DNA from: Antennarius striatus
Taxonomy: Eukaryota > Chordata > Actinopteri > Lophiiformes > Antennariidae
Assembly (NCBI RefSeq): GCF_040054535.1
Contig: NC_090781.1
Span: forward strand, 12,439,482-12,503,481
DNA length: 64,000 nt
Direction of reading: 5' to 3'
Position numbers and translations under genes: made by a program
Notes under the pieces: model-generated
What the model was told of the DNA's origin: nothing
Databases searched by the model: none
The model's input: the letters and a program-made list of their open reading frames with translations, nothing else
In this document: piece by piece, positions 37,715 to 51,256 of the stretch
Layout: each line of letters starts with the position of its first letter
Numbering within the stretch: the first letter of the stretch is position 1

Positions 37715-37830
37715 CCATTCATCCATTTTCTTTACCGCTTCATTCGCTGGAGCCTATCTCAGCTGGCTTAGGGCGTGAGGTGGGGGAAACTCCGGGCGCA
37801 ACGCCAGTGCACTGCGCGGTTCAAGTACTT
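37715..37830 (-). mobile_element. Truncated fish SINE/repeat end
   Basis: CCGCTTCATTCGCTGGAGCC, then TATCTCAGCTGGCTTAGGGC and AACGCCAGTGCAC are the inverted 3' end of the common teleost repeat seen at 28317-28620; the tRNA-like head is missing. Confidence 0.6.
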
Positions 37831-38176
37831 TGAAAGATCAAACCGGAAGCGGTGCTGCTCGGCTCGTCCGTCTTTGCGGTGTAGCTGCAGCCTGTAGGAG
37901 CGGCCGGGTCCTCCCAGCAGCCACACTGTTCAGAGGGAAAGCTTTTCTTCCCACAGCAGTAGCGGGGATTTTGTGGCTGCACACGCCGGTTACTCGTCAC
38001 ATTAAATAAAGCACTGCCTGCTGATAGCGGCGAGAGAAGAAAGCCTGTCCTGGTCGTGTTTCACCCCCACCCCATCTCTGTGATTCGGCCCGTCGTTGCT
38101 TCTTTCCATTTTTATTTTTCTACGTTTTTTCCCCGTGACAGTCTCTCCGTGGCGCACTCAGGTTTCTTCTGCTGAC
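37831..38176 (+). promoter_or_regulatory. actn4: actn4 promoter and 5' UTR, CpG-rich
   Basis: CpG density rises sharply from about 37840 and stays high past the first exon, unlike the flanking sequence. There is no TATA box near a probable start. The start codon context is GACATGG. Confidence 0.6.
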
Positions 38177-38299
38177 ATGGTAGATTATCACGCTTCGCTT
38201 AACCAGACGCCGGCAGCCGAGCAGTCCTACATGGAGCAGGAGAATGACTGGGACCGCGTCATTCTGCTGGACCCGACCTGGGAGAAGCAGCAGGTGAAG
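38177..38299 (+). CDS. actn4: actn4 (alpha-actinin-4), coding exon 1 only
   Basis: First exon of the non-muscle F-actin cross-linker that works as an antiparallel dimer at focal adhesions and the cortical cytoskeleton. The 41 residues start MVDYHASLNQTPAAEQSYME and continue QENDWDRVILLDPTWEKQQV and K, then a donor AAG|GTGAGT in phase 0. MVDYHA is typical of ACTN4 (ACTN1 starts MDHYDS), and the WDR-LLDP-WEKQQ block immediately precedes the first calponin-homology domain, whose exon (expected to start TFTAWC) is not in the window. Compared with the usual WDRDLLLDPAWEKQQRK, this copy has D to V, L to I, A to T and R to V. Confidence 0.93.
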
Positions 38300-41200
38300 G
38301 TGAGTAAGCCGACGCCGGGCCCGGGTGGGCCGAGTGGATCCGAGCCGAGAGGAGGGGGCGGCGGGCGGAAAGAAAATGACAGAGAGGTGCTGAGATGTGG
38401 AGTGGAGGTCAGACACCGAGTACGGCCCTTGGTTTTGCCCCCACAGCTGCCCCCAATGCCCGTCTTTGTGGCAGCCCCAGCCCGCCTGTCTTCCCAGCTC
38501 GGCCAGAGGTTGTGTTCAATGTCACCCCGTTCATTCTAACTTCGTTAAAGGCTGAGTCCTTTTCTGCAGCTCGTCTGCCACTTGAATGTATTAGTAATTG
38601 GTTGTGTGTGCAGAACCAAGCCCGTCTTTAACCCGAGGAGCAGCTTCACTCTTCCAAGGGTCATTTTTTCCCAGCACTTTTTTTCCTCCATATCCTTCCG
38701 GAACGGAAGCGGGACGCCACATTATTTCCAATGCTGTATGAAAACCGAGATTGTGCAGACATTTTGGGCTTCAGACTGAGATGTTTGGAGGGTTTAATAT
38801 GTTATTAAGATGTTATCACTTGTCTTCCTGCTCGGCTGGGTTGTCGAAGGCCGATAGGACGGGGGCGTTCCGCTGCTCCCTGCAGAACCAGATGGATGTG
38901 ATGGGTTCAAGGCCGACACGGAGATAATTGAACTGTACATCTCGCTCATTTTTGTGACGTAAGAACAGAGCGAGTCGTCTTTTTGTCAGCAGCAGGCAGG
39001 TTGCAGAAGCACCTGGGAGGGATTTACATTACAACCCATGGCCTACTGCTGGAATTCCTCGTATGGCGGCAACTATTTTTAAAACTTGAAGGTATTTTAG
39101 GATTTATTGCTCCTTTGAAAGCAGTCATACATTCCATTAAGTAATGTGACCATGTAAAATCATCACAGATTTGTCCACAGCCTGAAGAGAGAGGGCATTG
39201 AACGCACCATACCAACAGGGCATCCTTCAGATTAAAAGCATCATTGTTTTTATTTTGTGAATGATTTCATGTGAATGATATCTTGCTCTTGATGGGAGCA
39301 AGCGAGTTGTCAGCTATTGATGAGCAGATTGCAATCAGCTGATGATCTGATCATCTCTTGTTAAGCTGTGTGGAGGAAAATTTGCTAAACTTGAGTCAGT
39401 CTAGCCTGGTGATGTGAATGTAGCCCAAGTGATCAATACCCTGGTGTTAAAACTACACCAGACTCCTGCTGTGTGCAATGAGGAGCTGAGCACAACCGCT
39501 GTTAAATCTGATGCTTCCCAAAGCCAGATTTCACCTTCACTAACGCTCTACATTACTATTTCAACACCAGGTAACGTTAAACCACTTGGCTGCATGAGCT
39601 TCTGCTTACCCTGTTATTTGTCATGCAATCATCATCATCATCATCATCACAGTTATCAACAGTCACACCACTCATCACCCCCTTCAACCAGCCAGCTGAC
39701 TCCAATATTTACCCAGCATTCTACACCCAGCTCTTCCTCCTCCTGCTTCACAGTCTTTAATAGATTCTGCTGAGCAACAATAAGTGCTGATGTGCCTTGT
39801 AATGTGTTGGTTACCTGTGAACGGTTCTCCAAGGATGGCAATTAATGGCCCCCACTTACATTTAATGGACTCTGTTGACCTGCTTTCTAACCCAGTGTTC
39901 CTATTGTGCTGATAGATTTCAAAATGGAAATGGATGGCGGGTACATGCCTGATCTTGATGGTCAAATTTTGACCCATTCCACCAATTGAACTAAAATCCT
40001 AGTTGTCTGATTTGTGACCTAAATCTTCGAATCTTCAAGAACCTAGCCTAACAGTGTGGTGCGATTGTGATGGCATGTTATTGTGTTTGTGTCTGAACAA
40101 TGCTATGCAGACAGTCTTATTGACTATCTCAGAAGATGACTGGCATGCTTTGGAGTGGCGTGGCAGCATGCCGAGCATTGAAACACAAATTTTAATCAGG
40201 CCACTAAGCATCATAGCTCGGAGCAGGTTGACTGCGTTCGACCTGGTGTGTCCAGTCCTTCACTTTCAAGCCCTGCTGGTTAGTCATCTGTTGGGCCTGT
40301 GTGTGTTTGTCTAGAGACCACACAGGCCAAAGTGTATTTAAAAGGAAAACTAACCCACCAATCATTAACAGAGTGAGGCGTGTTATTCAAACGGGCCTGA
40401 GGTCCATTATTACTCTGTATTAATGAGACCTCGCTGGGTGTTTGGTTTATTGAGAACCTTTACAGGTGGGGACACGTCCCACTTTCAGGTGTGATTTCTG
40501 CCATTCTCACACGCCAAGGAAACCCAGGGCAAATTCCTGTGGTGTATATTCACCCTGTGACAGTTATTGTGCGAAAGTGAGAAAATACCACCAACAGGAA
40601 TATCGAGATATGTAGAATTAGTAAGTGCGTGAATGGATTTGTCCTTATGGTGTGTCTGTAAGGTAAAATACTCGTCATACTTCACTCATTCATTGTGTTA
40701 AGTAATGAACGACAGGGAAAACAGCCTTGATGGGGATGTTATTACTTCTATTGGCTTGTTAGAACAAGAACAACAAGAGGATGCAACTAGATGTGACAAT
40801 AGTTCTCGGTTGATGTTGGGAACAAACGGCACTGGAGGTGTTGATTTCCTCAGCTAATGGAAGAAATCCACATAATTTGGGTTTCATCTGAATTTTTCAG
40901 TAATTCATTGTGCGTACGTCATTTGTCTATTTTGTCAGTGAACCGACAAAAAGTAAAATTGCAGGTGGTAAAGAAGGTGGACAGCTTGTGCTGTTGTTTC
41001 CAAACTCCATTTGATTTCTAATGTGTTTCCAGCCCTGCAGACCAGAGATTCACTCAAGAAGAACTTGTTTTGGGGGTCTGCTGAAGATAGGAAATAGTTG
41101 TTCAGAGCAAGTCTGTGTTTCTTTGGCAGAATCAGAGTTTTGTCATTGCAATGTTTCCAGTTGTCCTTCTTGTACATTTCTCAACACCCCAGAGTACCTG

Positions 41201-42544
41201 GACTGAGCCCAGAGGAGTCCAGTGAGCTGAAGCTTTTCGCAGGCGACACTTCTCGCTTGAAAAACATGTCATTAAGTCTTTGCTCTCCACTACAAGTTGA
41301 AACATGTCGGAGTACGACGTGACGCCACTGAGGGCTTTATGGCAACTCTGCAGTGTGACAGAAGGAACATGCAAATCCAGCTTCTAAGCGACAGTTAATG
41401 TTGCACATATTTCACTTCTCATGAGGCAGGGCTTAAGTAGAGCGATGTGGGTGGATGAGCTGACAAGCAAAGCAGTAAAGCATTCAAGCCAAAGGACCCC
41501 GGGCAGTTGGCAACACTGCTGACTGACTGTATGGATTTGTTAAGGTAATGTCCTCTTAATGTCAGGCTGATTAGTCCCTCCGTCCGGCCATCATGCAGTT
41601 GTTCGGTGATTTCTTGAAAAATGGTCACCTGGGAATCACAGCAACATTAGATATGCTGCTAAAGACTATGTTCACTACTGTGATCGATGGAGGACTGAGA
41701 GTAGGTGGGAGGATTTGATATAACGTCCCTCTGCTTTTTACTTTACAGGTCAAACAGTCCTTTTATATCTGTGTTTAGTAGGGAATATTTAAACACACCC
41801 ATATATCCTTTTTTTCCATCTCTAATAACGTTAGTTTGCTTGAAGTCGATACTCTACGTCCTCCCAATGTCACAAAGCCAGCAGTAGGAGTTCAGTGGTA
41901 GTCTTCCTCTCCTGATACACCCTACCAGCACCCAGACCTACAACACAAATACACACATTTTTTCCCATTACTGCCAAGGTGGGCAGCTGGACACAATGTC
42001 TGTTTGTTCTTTTGCTGCCCACTTTCACATGCTTTGTGTGAGACGGGCTGGCAGGCAGGCGGAGCTGGTTCAGATGGCCTGGGTTGGCTCAGGACGAGCT
42101 GCAAGTGACATTTTTGTCAGGACAAATGGATCAGACAGTGCATCCTGCCATCGCCTCTGCACCGCCTATGATCTGGTTTCATAATATGCTGCCAAGCTAT
42201 TTTTCTCTTCCAGCCTGGCTTTTCTAATCCAAAAGAGACCTAAAACGTTTGAGGAATGTGGACTAAGTAGCCTGCTCGCTAAAATGTTGCATCCTCAACG
42301 CCATTTGGAGGGAAATGAAGGAACAGGCGCTTTTTGATTGGCTGTCTGGCTGATTCAGTAGAGCAGGATCAACCTGGCGGGGGTACCGCCACTACAAGAG
42401 GAATCATATTCGTGTTGAAAGAAAGCTGTTTATCAAAAAAGGCTACTGAGCAGACATCCTGCTCCTCATTTGCAACCTGAATTCTGCACTGAAGTTACTT
42501 CTGCTACTTGTGCTTCGGGTAAACAGAGTTGAATAATCATACTG

Positions 42545-42547
<3 letters not shown>

Positions 42548-42594
<47 letters not shown>
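42548..42594. repeat. (TA)n microsatellite, 47 bp
   Basis: Pure TA run in actn4 intron 1; prone to cruciform formation. Confidence 0.95.
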
Positions 42595-42598
<4 letters not shown>

Positions 42599-44240
42599 GC
42601 TTAGTGTTGAATGTGAAAATACAATACATCCTGTTAAAGAACCGTTTACACAGCTACCGTTTCACTCAGAAACCAGTAAGTTCTGTTGCGTTTCACCAAT
42701 TTATCTTTGTGAGAGCAACATTTCAGGTACCAGAAGTGAGATTGGAAAATGCCATCTAAGTATTGTCAACAGCAAAACACAGCTCATGTGAAAAGTCACA
42801 GCCCAGCTTCGTGTACACGTTCTGTGCATGCTGACACTACTAAGTCATCACTACTGTGATCTTATTCGATGGTGTTGATTTTTAAACGGCAGTTCACCAG
42901 ATGTTGTCCTGATACGCAGCCGATCAGTGTGTTCAGGGATCATTATAACACCTTCAGTTTAGGTCTTGGCCAGCATCATCTTCTGTTGGTCTGTCTGTAT
43001 TGACTGGAAGCGTGTGTGTTCAGATGTTTGTACTGTTTTCTGGTATTTTGAGGTAAATTATCTGTTGATTTATCCCTTTCTAATTCTTATCAGTATTGAT
43101 CCATTTGCATGTTCAGAAGCTACTCCTGCTCACAGAGAATAAACTATAAGTCTCCTTTTCCAGATGTGAACAGTCTTGTTTGAAGCTAATGCACAGAGAG
43201 AAGTTAATGTTCATTCTTCTAAGTTGTAACAGTAGACGTCTTCATGGATGTTAGATCATGGAAGTGTAGCTGTTAGTCATTCCCTCATTACCAGCTGATT
43301 CCAGGTCAGCTGTGGGAAAGCCTCTGTCAGCTGACCGTCCCCCAGCATCAGCTCCAAGCCCCGAACAACCAACCAGTCAGTCAAACAGACGGCCAGCGAA
43401 GGGACAACAGAGAGGAATGTAACCCCTCTGTCTCGCTCTTCTACCATTGGTGGTGGGGAGGCAGCGTGCAGGGGGGGAGACATTCCTTTGGTGGCCCATT
43501 TATAGCCTGCTAGGCCAGTGGGAGGGGGGTTTAGTAAGGGGGGAGGGGGTATCCTGTTTTTTTGTCGAACAGGGGAACAAAAAAAAAACAATTGGGGGTT
43601 TTTAGGATTGCAGATGTGGCCTGTGCGCTGGAGATGAGGAGAACTCTCCTTTAAGGGGGGGCTCAGGGTGCCCCGGTCAGGGGAAGTAAGAGTTTTCTGT
43701 CAGTCATAGGACGGTGAAGGTCACTGCACCAAATATTTGTTTGTTTAGACGCCGTCCTGTCACTGAGCGTTCATGGGAAACGCTGTTTTTGTGTATAGTC
43801 CCGTTGACCAATCGGATGAAAGATTGTAGCGCACCAGCTAGCCCGGGGTCTGAACATTGACACTGGTTGGCTGTAGGCCTGTGTGAAGTGTTGGCGGAGC
43901 CGAGTGTCATCCATAGAGATTTCTTTACGGTCTGTTTCTCTCCCAGTCTTGGTGTGAGGAAGACGCCACACTGAGGAAGACTCGGGTGGATCTCGTGTCA
44001 AACTCCTTCAGCCCTTGAATCCAAGTTATGGCTGACATGACCTGATGTTGTGGCTGCGTTTATGAGCTTACTTCTTGGCTGCTGCTGCATGCATAATTAT
44101 GAGGATCGCTAAATGTTTTTTCCTCTGATGAATAGAAATTGCCAACAATAGGGAATAAGAATTTCCTTTTGGTTGGCTGCCAGCACGCATGTTGATGGCT
44201 TTAGCTTTGAGCTCAGACCCCCATTCATGAGTCCCCCGTG

Positions 44241-44259
44241 ACCCTGACCCTAACCCTGA
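44241..44259. repeat. Short telomere-like CCCTAA/CCCTGA stretch
   Basis: ACCCTGACCCTAACCCTGA, three degenerate units. Too short to be more than a curiosity. Confidence 0.4.
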
Positions 44260-47200
44260 ACAAAGCGATTTAAAAGAGTATAGCAGGGAAACCATTTCTT
44301 TACTTTACTAATTCTGCAAAAACTGGAATTTCTCAGGAATTTCACATGCAGTTTGGAAAAGCTGTCTGCAGGAAGTCAACTGTTACAACCCTGTCGCTCT
44401 GGTGAAGCCTGTGTGTGTTTCAAACATCTATTTCCTGTAAAGTTCAGATTGCAGGTGGGTCTTTCATTCCCTGAATACAGTGCTTATTTTTGTAAATCGC
44501 TTTGATCCGTTTGCCATTGTGGAAAAGAACCATTGGTGACAGTTTCAGCATCTTGTATTTCCACTGACCTCAGTTCTGATTTTACTCCATTGGATTTCCG
44601 TCATCTCAAAGCGCTCTTCTCTTCTGCAGACACAATGTGCTGGTTGTGTTGAAACAATTATTTTGTAAGATCAAAGATCTCATACTTAGCATTAGTTCAT
44701 CACTGAGTTCATTTTGAAACGTTGCAGTTTTCCTGCTTTGTGTCACTGTAAAGTAAATATCTTGACGTTTTGGCCTCTAAATGGATGAAGGAATTCTCCG
44801 TTGGCTCCAAGAGTTTTCTTCTTTTCTGGATTAAATGAATAATGGAAAAATTAGTCTGGAATGAAAATCAGAAGTTCCATCTCAGTGCTTGGTGTAGTTT
44901 CTCTGTACAAGTGTTACTGTCTGTGTACAGATATGAGTATAATGTAATAATAGTGTTTGGTTTGTGGAGGCTTACTTCTGACATCTGTTGATGGACGGTT
45001 TCTATTTCCTATAACTGGCTGTTCTGATTGAGGACTGATTGAGGATTGATGAACGATGCAGGATCATCACTTACCAGAGGGTGTGCGTGTGTGTGTGTGT
45101 CTACAGATGACTGGGATCTCTGTTTCAGTAGAGTACTTGTTACTTCTCTGATCGTTTCAATGTGTGTGTTCTACTTCACTCTTCTGGATCGTTTGGCGGG
45201 GGATGTTTGTAGGAAGGTGGCAGTAGAAAGGATGTGTGTTTAGGTGTGTGTGTTTAGATGCCTGTGTAGCGGGTAGTGGCCCTTTTATATTATGGGTCTG
45301 TGTGTGTGTGAGTGGGGCGGTTATTAGTGAGGTTTTCCGGCATTCACATAGCTGTGGGTTTTTCTGCATGAGACAGACGCTGAACACAGTTGAACAAATG
45401 CTGACGACTCTCACGTCCTCACACGGCACAGGTGGCTTGACTTCTGAAACTATTCATTGTTTTTGTAAATGGAGTTCGTTTTGACATAAAGGGAAATAAA
45501 GTGAGGAACATTTAGAAAAAAACACAGCATTCAGCTGCAGTTCAACTTTGCTTTTAGCAAGTTCCCCATAAACAAAAGCCTCAGTAGTGTTTAAATGGAG
45601 AGATTGCAGTAACCTCACACCTCTGCTGTAGGCGTCTAATTGGGCCTTACTTATAATGATTCAAAACAAAGACCTTCATATTCCATTCACAGCTGCAGCT
45701 GTTCTTGTTCAGGAAAAAACAGTTTAAGGCAGTAAATTTACATGTAATTGTTTCATTCACTACATTTGGTCTACCTTGAATGTGAAAATACAAAGCCTCA
45801 AGTTTAGTTGGTAGTTTTCAGAAATGTGGACAGTACAACATGCAGGGCAGTCTCACTTTGTGAGTCTGTTATCTCATCTACCTCCTCTGCTGCAAAAAGC
45901 ATTTATACATGCAACTGTGAGTCTGCATCCGACAGTCCAGCGCTCTGCAGGCTCTGTGCTTTTGGAATTTGGAAAGAACATTTAAGAGCTCTGCTGTCAT
46001 CCTGCTCCTCAGAGAGAGAGGTCAGAATCAATAAGAAATTTGATCAGAAAGAAGCTCTGTATTCAGTAAAGCTTACGGTGCAGATATTTAAAGAGAATAT
46101 TATCATAACCATCTCAGCCTCACAGTAAGAATTAATCGTTCACACCATCTGAGGTTATCCTCAATCTGGTCGTCTTCCATAGGCTGGCACGGTTCCGAAA
46201 CAGCGTCTGCCAGATTGGAACAGACCAGTCCACCATCACCACTGATCCAGAGATTACCGTACATCCCATCACAGATCACCGGATTATATCCAGATCTGAC
46301 ACATATCTGGGATAAATGGGAGACTGTGATGGATGCATGTAGATATACAGTACAATATACAAGGGAGGTGGCTGTTTGATCCGATTCAGTTTGAAAACTT
46401 AAACACATTTCTTACAGCTATCCACAAACAAATTCTGGCTAAGATTTTTACCATATCTCCTGCTAAAATAAAGAAAAACTGTAAAACCTTCATTGGAATT
46501 TTGTAAGGCTGTAATTGTTTTTTATTTTCTTGTCTAGTTTCAGTCAGCTCACTATTGAGAAATCAAACCATATTCTAAAAAATGATGTTGTTCTTTAGGA
46601 CAGAGCTGGATGGATGCACACATGGCCACACCTATACAGGTTATTCTCCCCCAGGGCCTCGGTGTGTGAGGGAGGTAAAAAACAGCAACAAACAGGCTGC
46701 GCTAGTCTGCTAGCGAAGAGGGAGCTGCAGCGGTAAGGCGCCACGCTTCTTCTGGAACACGCTCAGGGTGGATGTCTGGGGGGGTGTTATCGTCTGGATG
46801 GAGCGTTTGACATCGTGTCTATCGTGCCACACTTGACCACATGAGTCTGTCCGGGTCTACATCAGTTTAAACACTCGAATGCATTTAGACCAGCACCAAC
46901 TGTCATGATAATAGAAACAAATAATAAAAACAGAATTATTTTCTCTGCTTATTCTTTTTATCAAATCAACCACTTTTACACTATTTAAGCAAAGTTCTTA
47001 TTGTGCTGTTTGTATTTGCACAGTACACCATATTTAAAAAAAATTAAATGAAAAATTTAAATGGTTTCTTGAGAAACCAGTTCCTTCTTTTCAAAAAAAT
47101 AAAATAAGTGGATTATATCTTCATTTGTTTACTGCAAACTTTGAACCTTTTTTAAAATTCTAACAAAGAAAAAACTCCCAAGACTTCAAATACTTTATAC

Positions 47201-49249
47201 AATAAAACAGGAAATACAGAATGTGATTTATGACACATGTAATTGAAATTGGCACAAGCACGATATAAAACACCAATTTGAAACATTCACCATGTAAACT
47301 GGTTAATGCATAACATTGTCATGTGATAGCTGCCATTATGATGGCTATGAAAGGAGCCTCATCCAAGTCATTAACAATCAAGGCCAGTTTCACCATTGAG
47401 AAACACATGATGTCTAAATGGACATTACTGCACTGGCCTGGGAACACTGCGCCTCTTGTAAAACCATTTTTTGGTTCATCTGCACATGATTTTTGTATCA
47501 CTGCTGCACAGTGTCTCAACCCTTACCCGTTTCACATCAGTTCTTGTGGTTTTTGTTCTTTTTTCAGGCATTATTTTTGTGCATCGTCAGCACTGGAAGC
47601 ATAGCTGAACCTCCCCCTAATGGGACGTCACCTTAGGGTCCTGTCTGCATCAGTTTGGAGACCAGAGCCTCCATGTATCAGAGTAGCTTTGAAAGCATAA
47701 CCAGATGGGGCATAGAGCATGATTCATACAAAGTGTATGTGTTTGTCTCCTCGTCTCTGATATCCTCAGCGAGCTTCATGTTGTATTATTTAACAGCTTT
47801 CTTACTGGGGCAGTGGGCAAAGAGGTGAGGAGGAGAGGCCTACTGGGACATGTGCATTGTTTGCCTACATAGAGGTATTCAAACCCACACAGTCACACAG
47901 GGGTCGCCTCTGCTCTTTATATGACACATGCACATAAAGCATTATAAAGCATTATGGTGATGTGTCTTCAGTTTCAAAGAAGACTTTGGTCCGTTAGTCT
48001 GGTATAAAAAGGCTTTTCTTCTGTATATTTAAATGTCTGATAAAAATTATCCATTGTTCACTAGCAAAATATGATATTGTAAATGTGCTTGTGTGATAAT
48101 GGGATAATTTACCATATTTAAACTCATGTGAACTTGAGCGCAATGAGTTTGTGCTGCTGAATTAGAGGCATTTCTTGGTTGCTGTTGATGGAGACTGAGA
48201 TGATTTTAGAGAACATCACAGCAGTATAAAATATTTACCAATCCTTCAGGTTCTTCTGTTTTATTATTTAGTTTAAGGGAACTCATCAGATGATTCCACA
48301 TTCATGTTTTGCATTTTTCTATTACCTTTTGTGTCCTTGTCAGAGTCGTTAAGACAACAGTCACAGACAAAAGAGGATAACTGGAGTGGGTGTCACTATT
48401 TTAGGACTTGGCCAGCATGCCAATGTTTCTGTCTATTTGTGATGCAATGCCAATTTTTTTCTCCTGTGCCCGCAAGTTCAGCTCAAGGCCTCCTATCTGT
48501 ATGGTGGATAATATATGTACATTCCATAATACACATGTTTCTGCTCAGACGTCTCCAGGACCGACCCTGGGCTCCTTCCTAACTGCAATCTGGGTTTTTT
48601 TTTAATCTTCGTCTGTTAGAGACTAAAAGCCTGGAGCTTTAAAAAAAAAAAAGACATATGGGATTTAGAATCACTTTTAATTGTTCTGTTTAACAACACA
48701 ATGAAGAACTGTGGAATAAAATTTGGGCTCGTGCACGAACTTTAATATTTCACGACCTAAATTTCTTTATTGGGATATTTAAATACTTGAAAAGCCCTTT
48801 TATGTCTGTGTTAAGTTACTTTAAATGAAATTAGGCTTTTTCATGCTGCAGCAGTGGGCCTGGTGGCTTTCTCTCCTTATCATTGTTGGTTTGTTACGTC
48901 AGTCTTCTTTAACATTTATGAAAGTATATTATTGCCTAAGACATTCAGCTCCCAGAAAGAAGAAGCCACATGTCTGTTGAACTGAACAACTCCTGATATT
49001 CGATGAAGCACTTGTGTATCCCCTTAGAGTAAATCTCACCTCGGAATAGGAGAGGATGAGTAGAAATCAGGAGTTGGAGGAAGAATGACTGCAGCACTGT
49101 GTTGCTCCCCCATGGGAGCCGTAGTAGTGGAAGAAAGAGGGGGGCTTGGTGGATTTTATGGCTTTCCACTCCTTCCTATTTTCAAATATAAAGCAGCTAC
49201 ACATGCAAACAGTGAGACAAACCCTCTGAGTCAGGCCTGGAAGACAGAC

Positions 49250-49292
49250 GCGTGTGTGCGCGTGTGTGCGTGTGTGTGCGTGTGTGTGCGTG

Positions 49293-49335
<43 letters not shown>
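49250..49335. repeat. (GT)n microsatellite with GCGT units
   Basis: Starts with CGTGTGTG octamer-like units and ends with pure GT. Confidence 0.95.
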
Positions 49336-49336
<1 letters not shown>

Positions 49337-50817
49337 ACCCCCACCTTAATGAAACAGATGTCTACCCAAGTAAGGAGGAAATGCTTGAAGACTAGTTTGT
49401 GTTTACTGAACAGAGATACGGGGAATCGTTTGTCACTGCGCTGGCATAACCGACTGATGAATGATGCTCAGAAGGGATGTCTGTGTGTGTGCAGTGACTT
49501 ACCATGAAGAAACTCCCAGTGGTTTCGCTCAGAGCTGACCAATCAGGTGGCTGGTCCTGAAGAATACGTTTAAAAGGACCACAAGTACTACCACTATGTC
49601 ATCTTGAACGGATAACTGCAAATTTTTTACATGAAACTGTTGATCAATACGTATTTAGTGAATCGAAAAGAATGAACTTACAATCTGTTTTAATAATTTC
49701 TCATTTAAGATATTTTCAAGCGTTGTTGGTTCCGTCTTGTGAAATGTAAACAGAGACACTGAAGACTGAACATGGTACATTGGGTCTGGGAAGTTTTGAA
49801 TATCTGAAGAATTCACAGAATAATTGCTAATGGGAGTAATTGTTAGTAGAGGCATTATAGGATTTGTCAGAGTTGATATTTCAGGCAAACCAGCTGTTGT
49901 AGCAGAACGTTTCCTGCTCGGTTGCTGGTGTTAATGTGGGTGAGGGTAGTCCTCTATTCTCTCTGCCTTCCCCACGAGTCGACTATCCTGTCTGATCCAA
50001 TCAAAGCGAGCCTGCAGGGGATAAGTTAGCTACCATTCCCCCAGTTAACAAAGACGCCTCTGTTTGCCCTCCTCTGACTCACATTGCTGTGGAGTGTATA
50101 CAACGGCCTGCGTGTGGAGTTAACACACACCCTGGTCCTCTGGATCAGCTTCAGATTAACACAGTTTTATCTTTGGCACGGTTTTCACACCACTGCTGTG
50201 GAAACCTGATGGCTCGTCGCTGCAGTGCAAGAATCACGACGCAATGTTTCCTGCTGAGGTCATCACCGCAGTCGCAGACAGTTTCTGTGCAAACACTCCC
50301 TGAACACGACTTCCTGGCATTGATGGGTTATTTTTGCTTACCTTTTGATATCCACGCACACACTGACAACTGCAGCGGTGCTGGCTTCCTGCTGTGTTTT
50401 GCTTTAAAGTATTTGGTTTGATAGAAGTATTTTACTTTTATGTCCAGGAGTAATTGAAGGAGGAATAGTTTGGAGTAAAATAATATTTATGCTAAAACAT
50501 AATGTGATGAATGGGAACTTGAAGAATGAAATTATTAGCAAAGGAATCATAGCAGCATAAATACTCTGGGCACCAGGTGCTGAGAAGCATTTTAAAAACC
50601 TCCTAAAAATAAGATGCTGTAGTTCTGGGTTGCTTAGCAACAGCACTGAAGTAGGATGCTGGTATCATGGCTGCTGGGGATTCTTGCATGTCCAAACTCT
50701 GTAGAAAGAAACTTCAAATTGATTAATCTTAGCTGTAACCTATTAATCCAGCAGCTTTCCACCCAATGCTGGCTAAAGATCCACAGATGAACTTGTTGGA
50801 AGCTGATACTGCAACTG

Positions 50818-51256
50818 AGGGCCACATCAGCATAATGGCTGTAATCGGAGGGCCAGATGTAGCTTATAAATAAAACTAAATGTAACTGCGTTTATTTCTT
50901 ATTCAAGTTACAGACATTACAGTTGAACAGAAAAAAAAAGCTTGTTTCTCTGTTGTAACATAAATCTTTTTGATTAGTCAGGTTATGAAACCCACATAAC
51001 TCCCATCAATCAAGGATCAAACTATCCAAGAGAATAAAGAAAAATTACATTAAACACAAGTTAGGACATTAACTTTATTCAAAACGTTAAAATAGGCTTA
51101 ATTACTGCACTGTGGGAAATGTAGTTTTTGGTGAAAGTACATTTTTGAACGGTTTATTTTTAGACCCGCTGACCTTTTATGCTCTCGTGGGCTACATAAA
51201 ATGATTTGGTGGGCCACATTTGGCCCCCGGGCCTTGAGTTTGACACATGTGCTCTA
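50818..51256. mobile_element. hAT (Charlie-like) non-autonomous element, actn4 intron 1
   Basis: The left part reads GAGGGCCACATCAGCATAAT, then GGAGGGCCAGATGTAGCTTA. The right end reads GTGGGCCACATTTGGCCCCC, then GGGCCTTGAGTTTGACACAT, a well-known terminal block of vertebrate hAT-type repeats. The interior is AT-rich with no transposase. The exact ends and target duplication are not resolved. Confidence 0.65.

Noticed and set aside
46103..46408. 101-aa minus-strand open frame without low complexity in actn4 intron 1
   Set aside because: No motif or domain recognised, no splice partner, and no conservation evidence; it could be chance. A translated search would decide.
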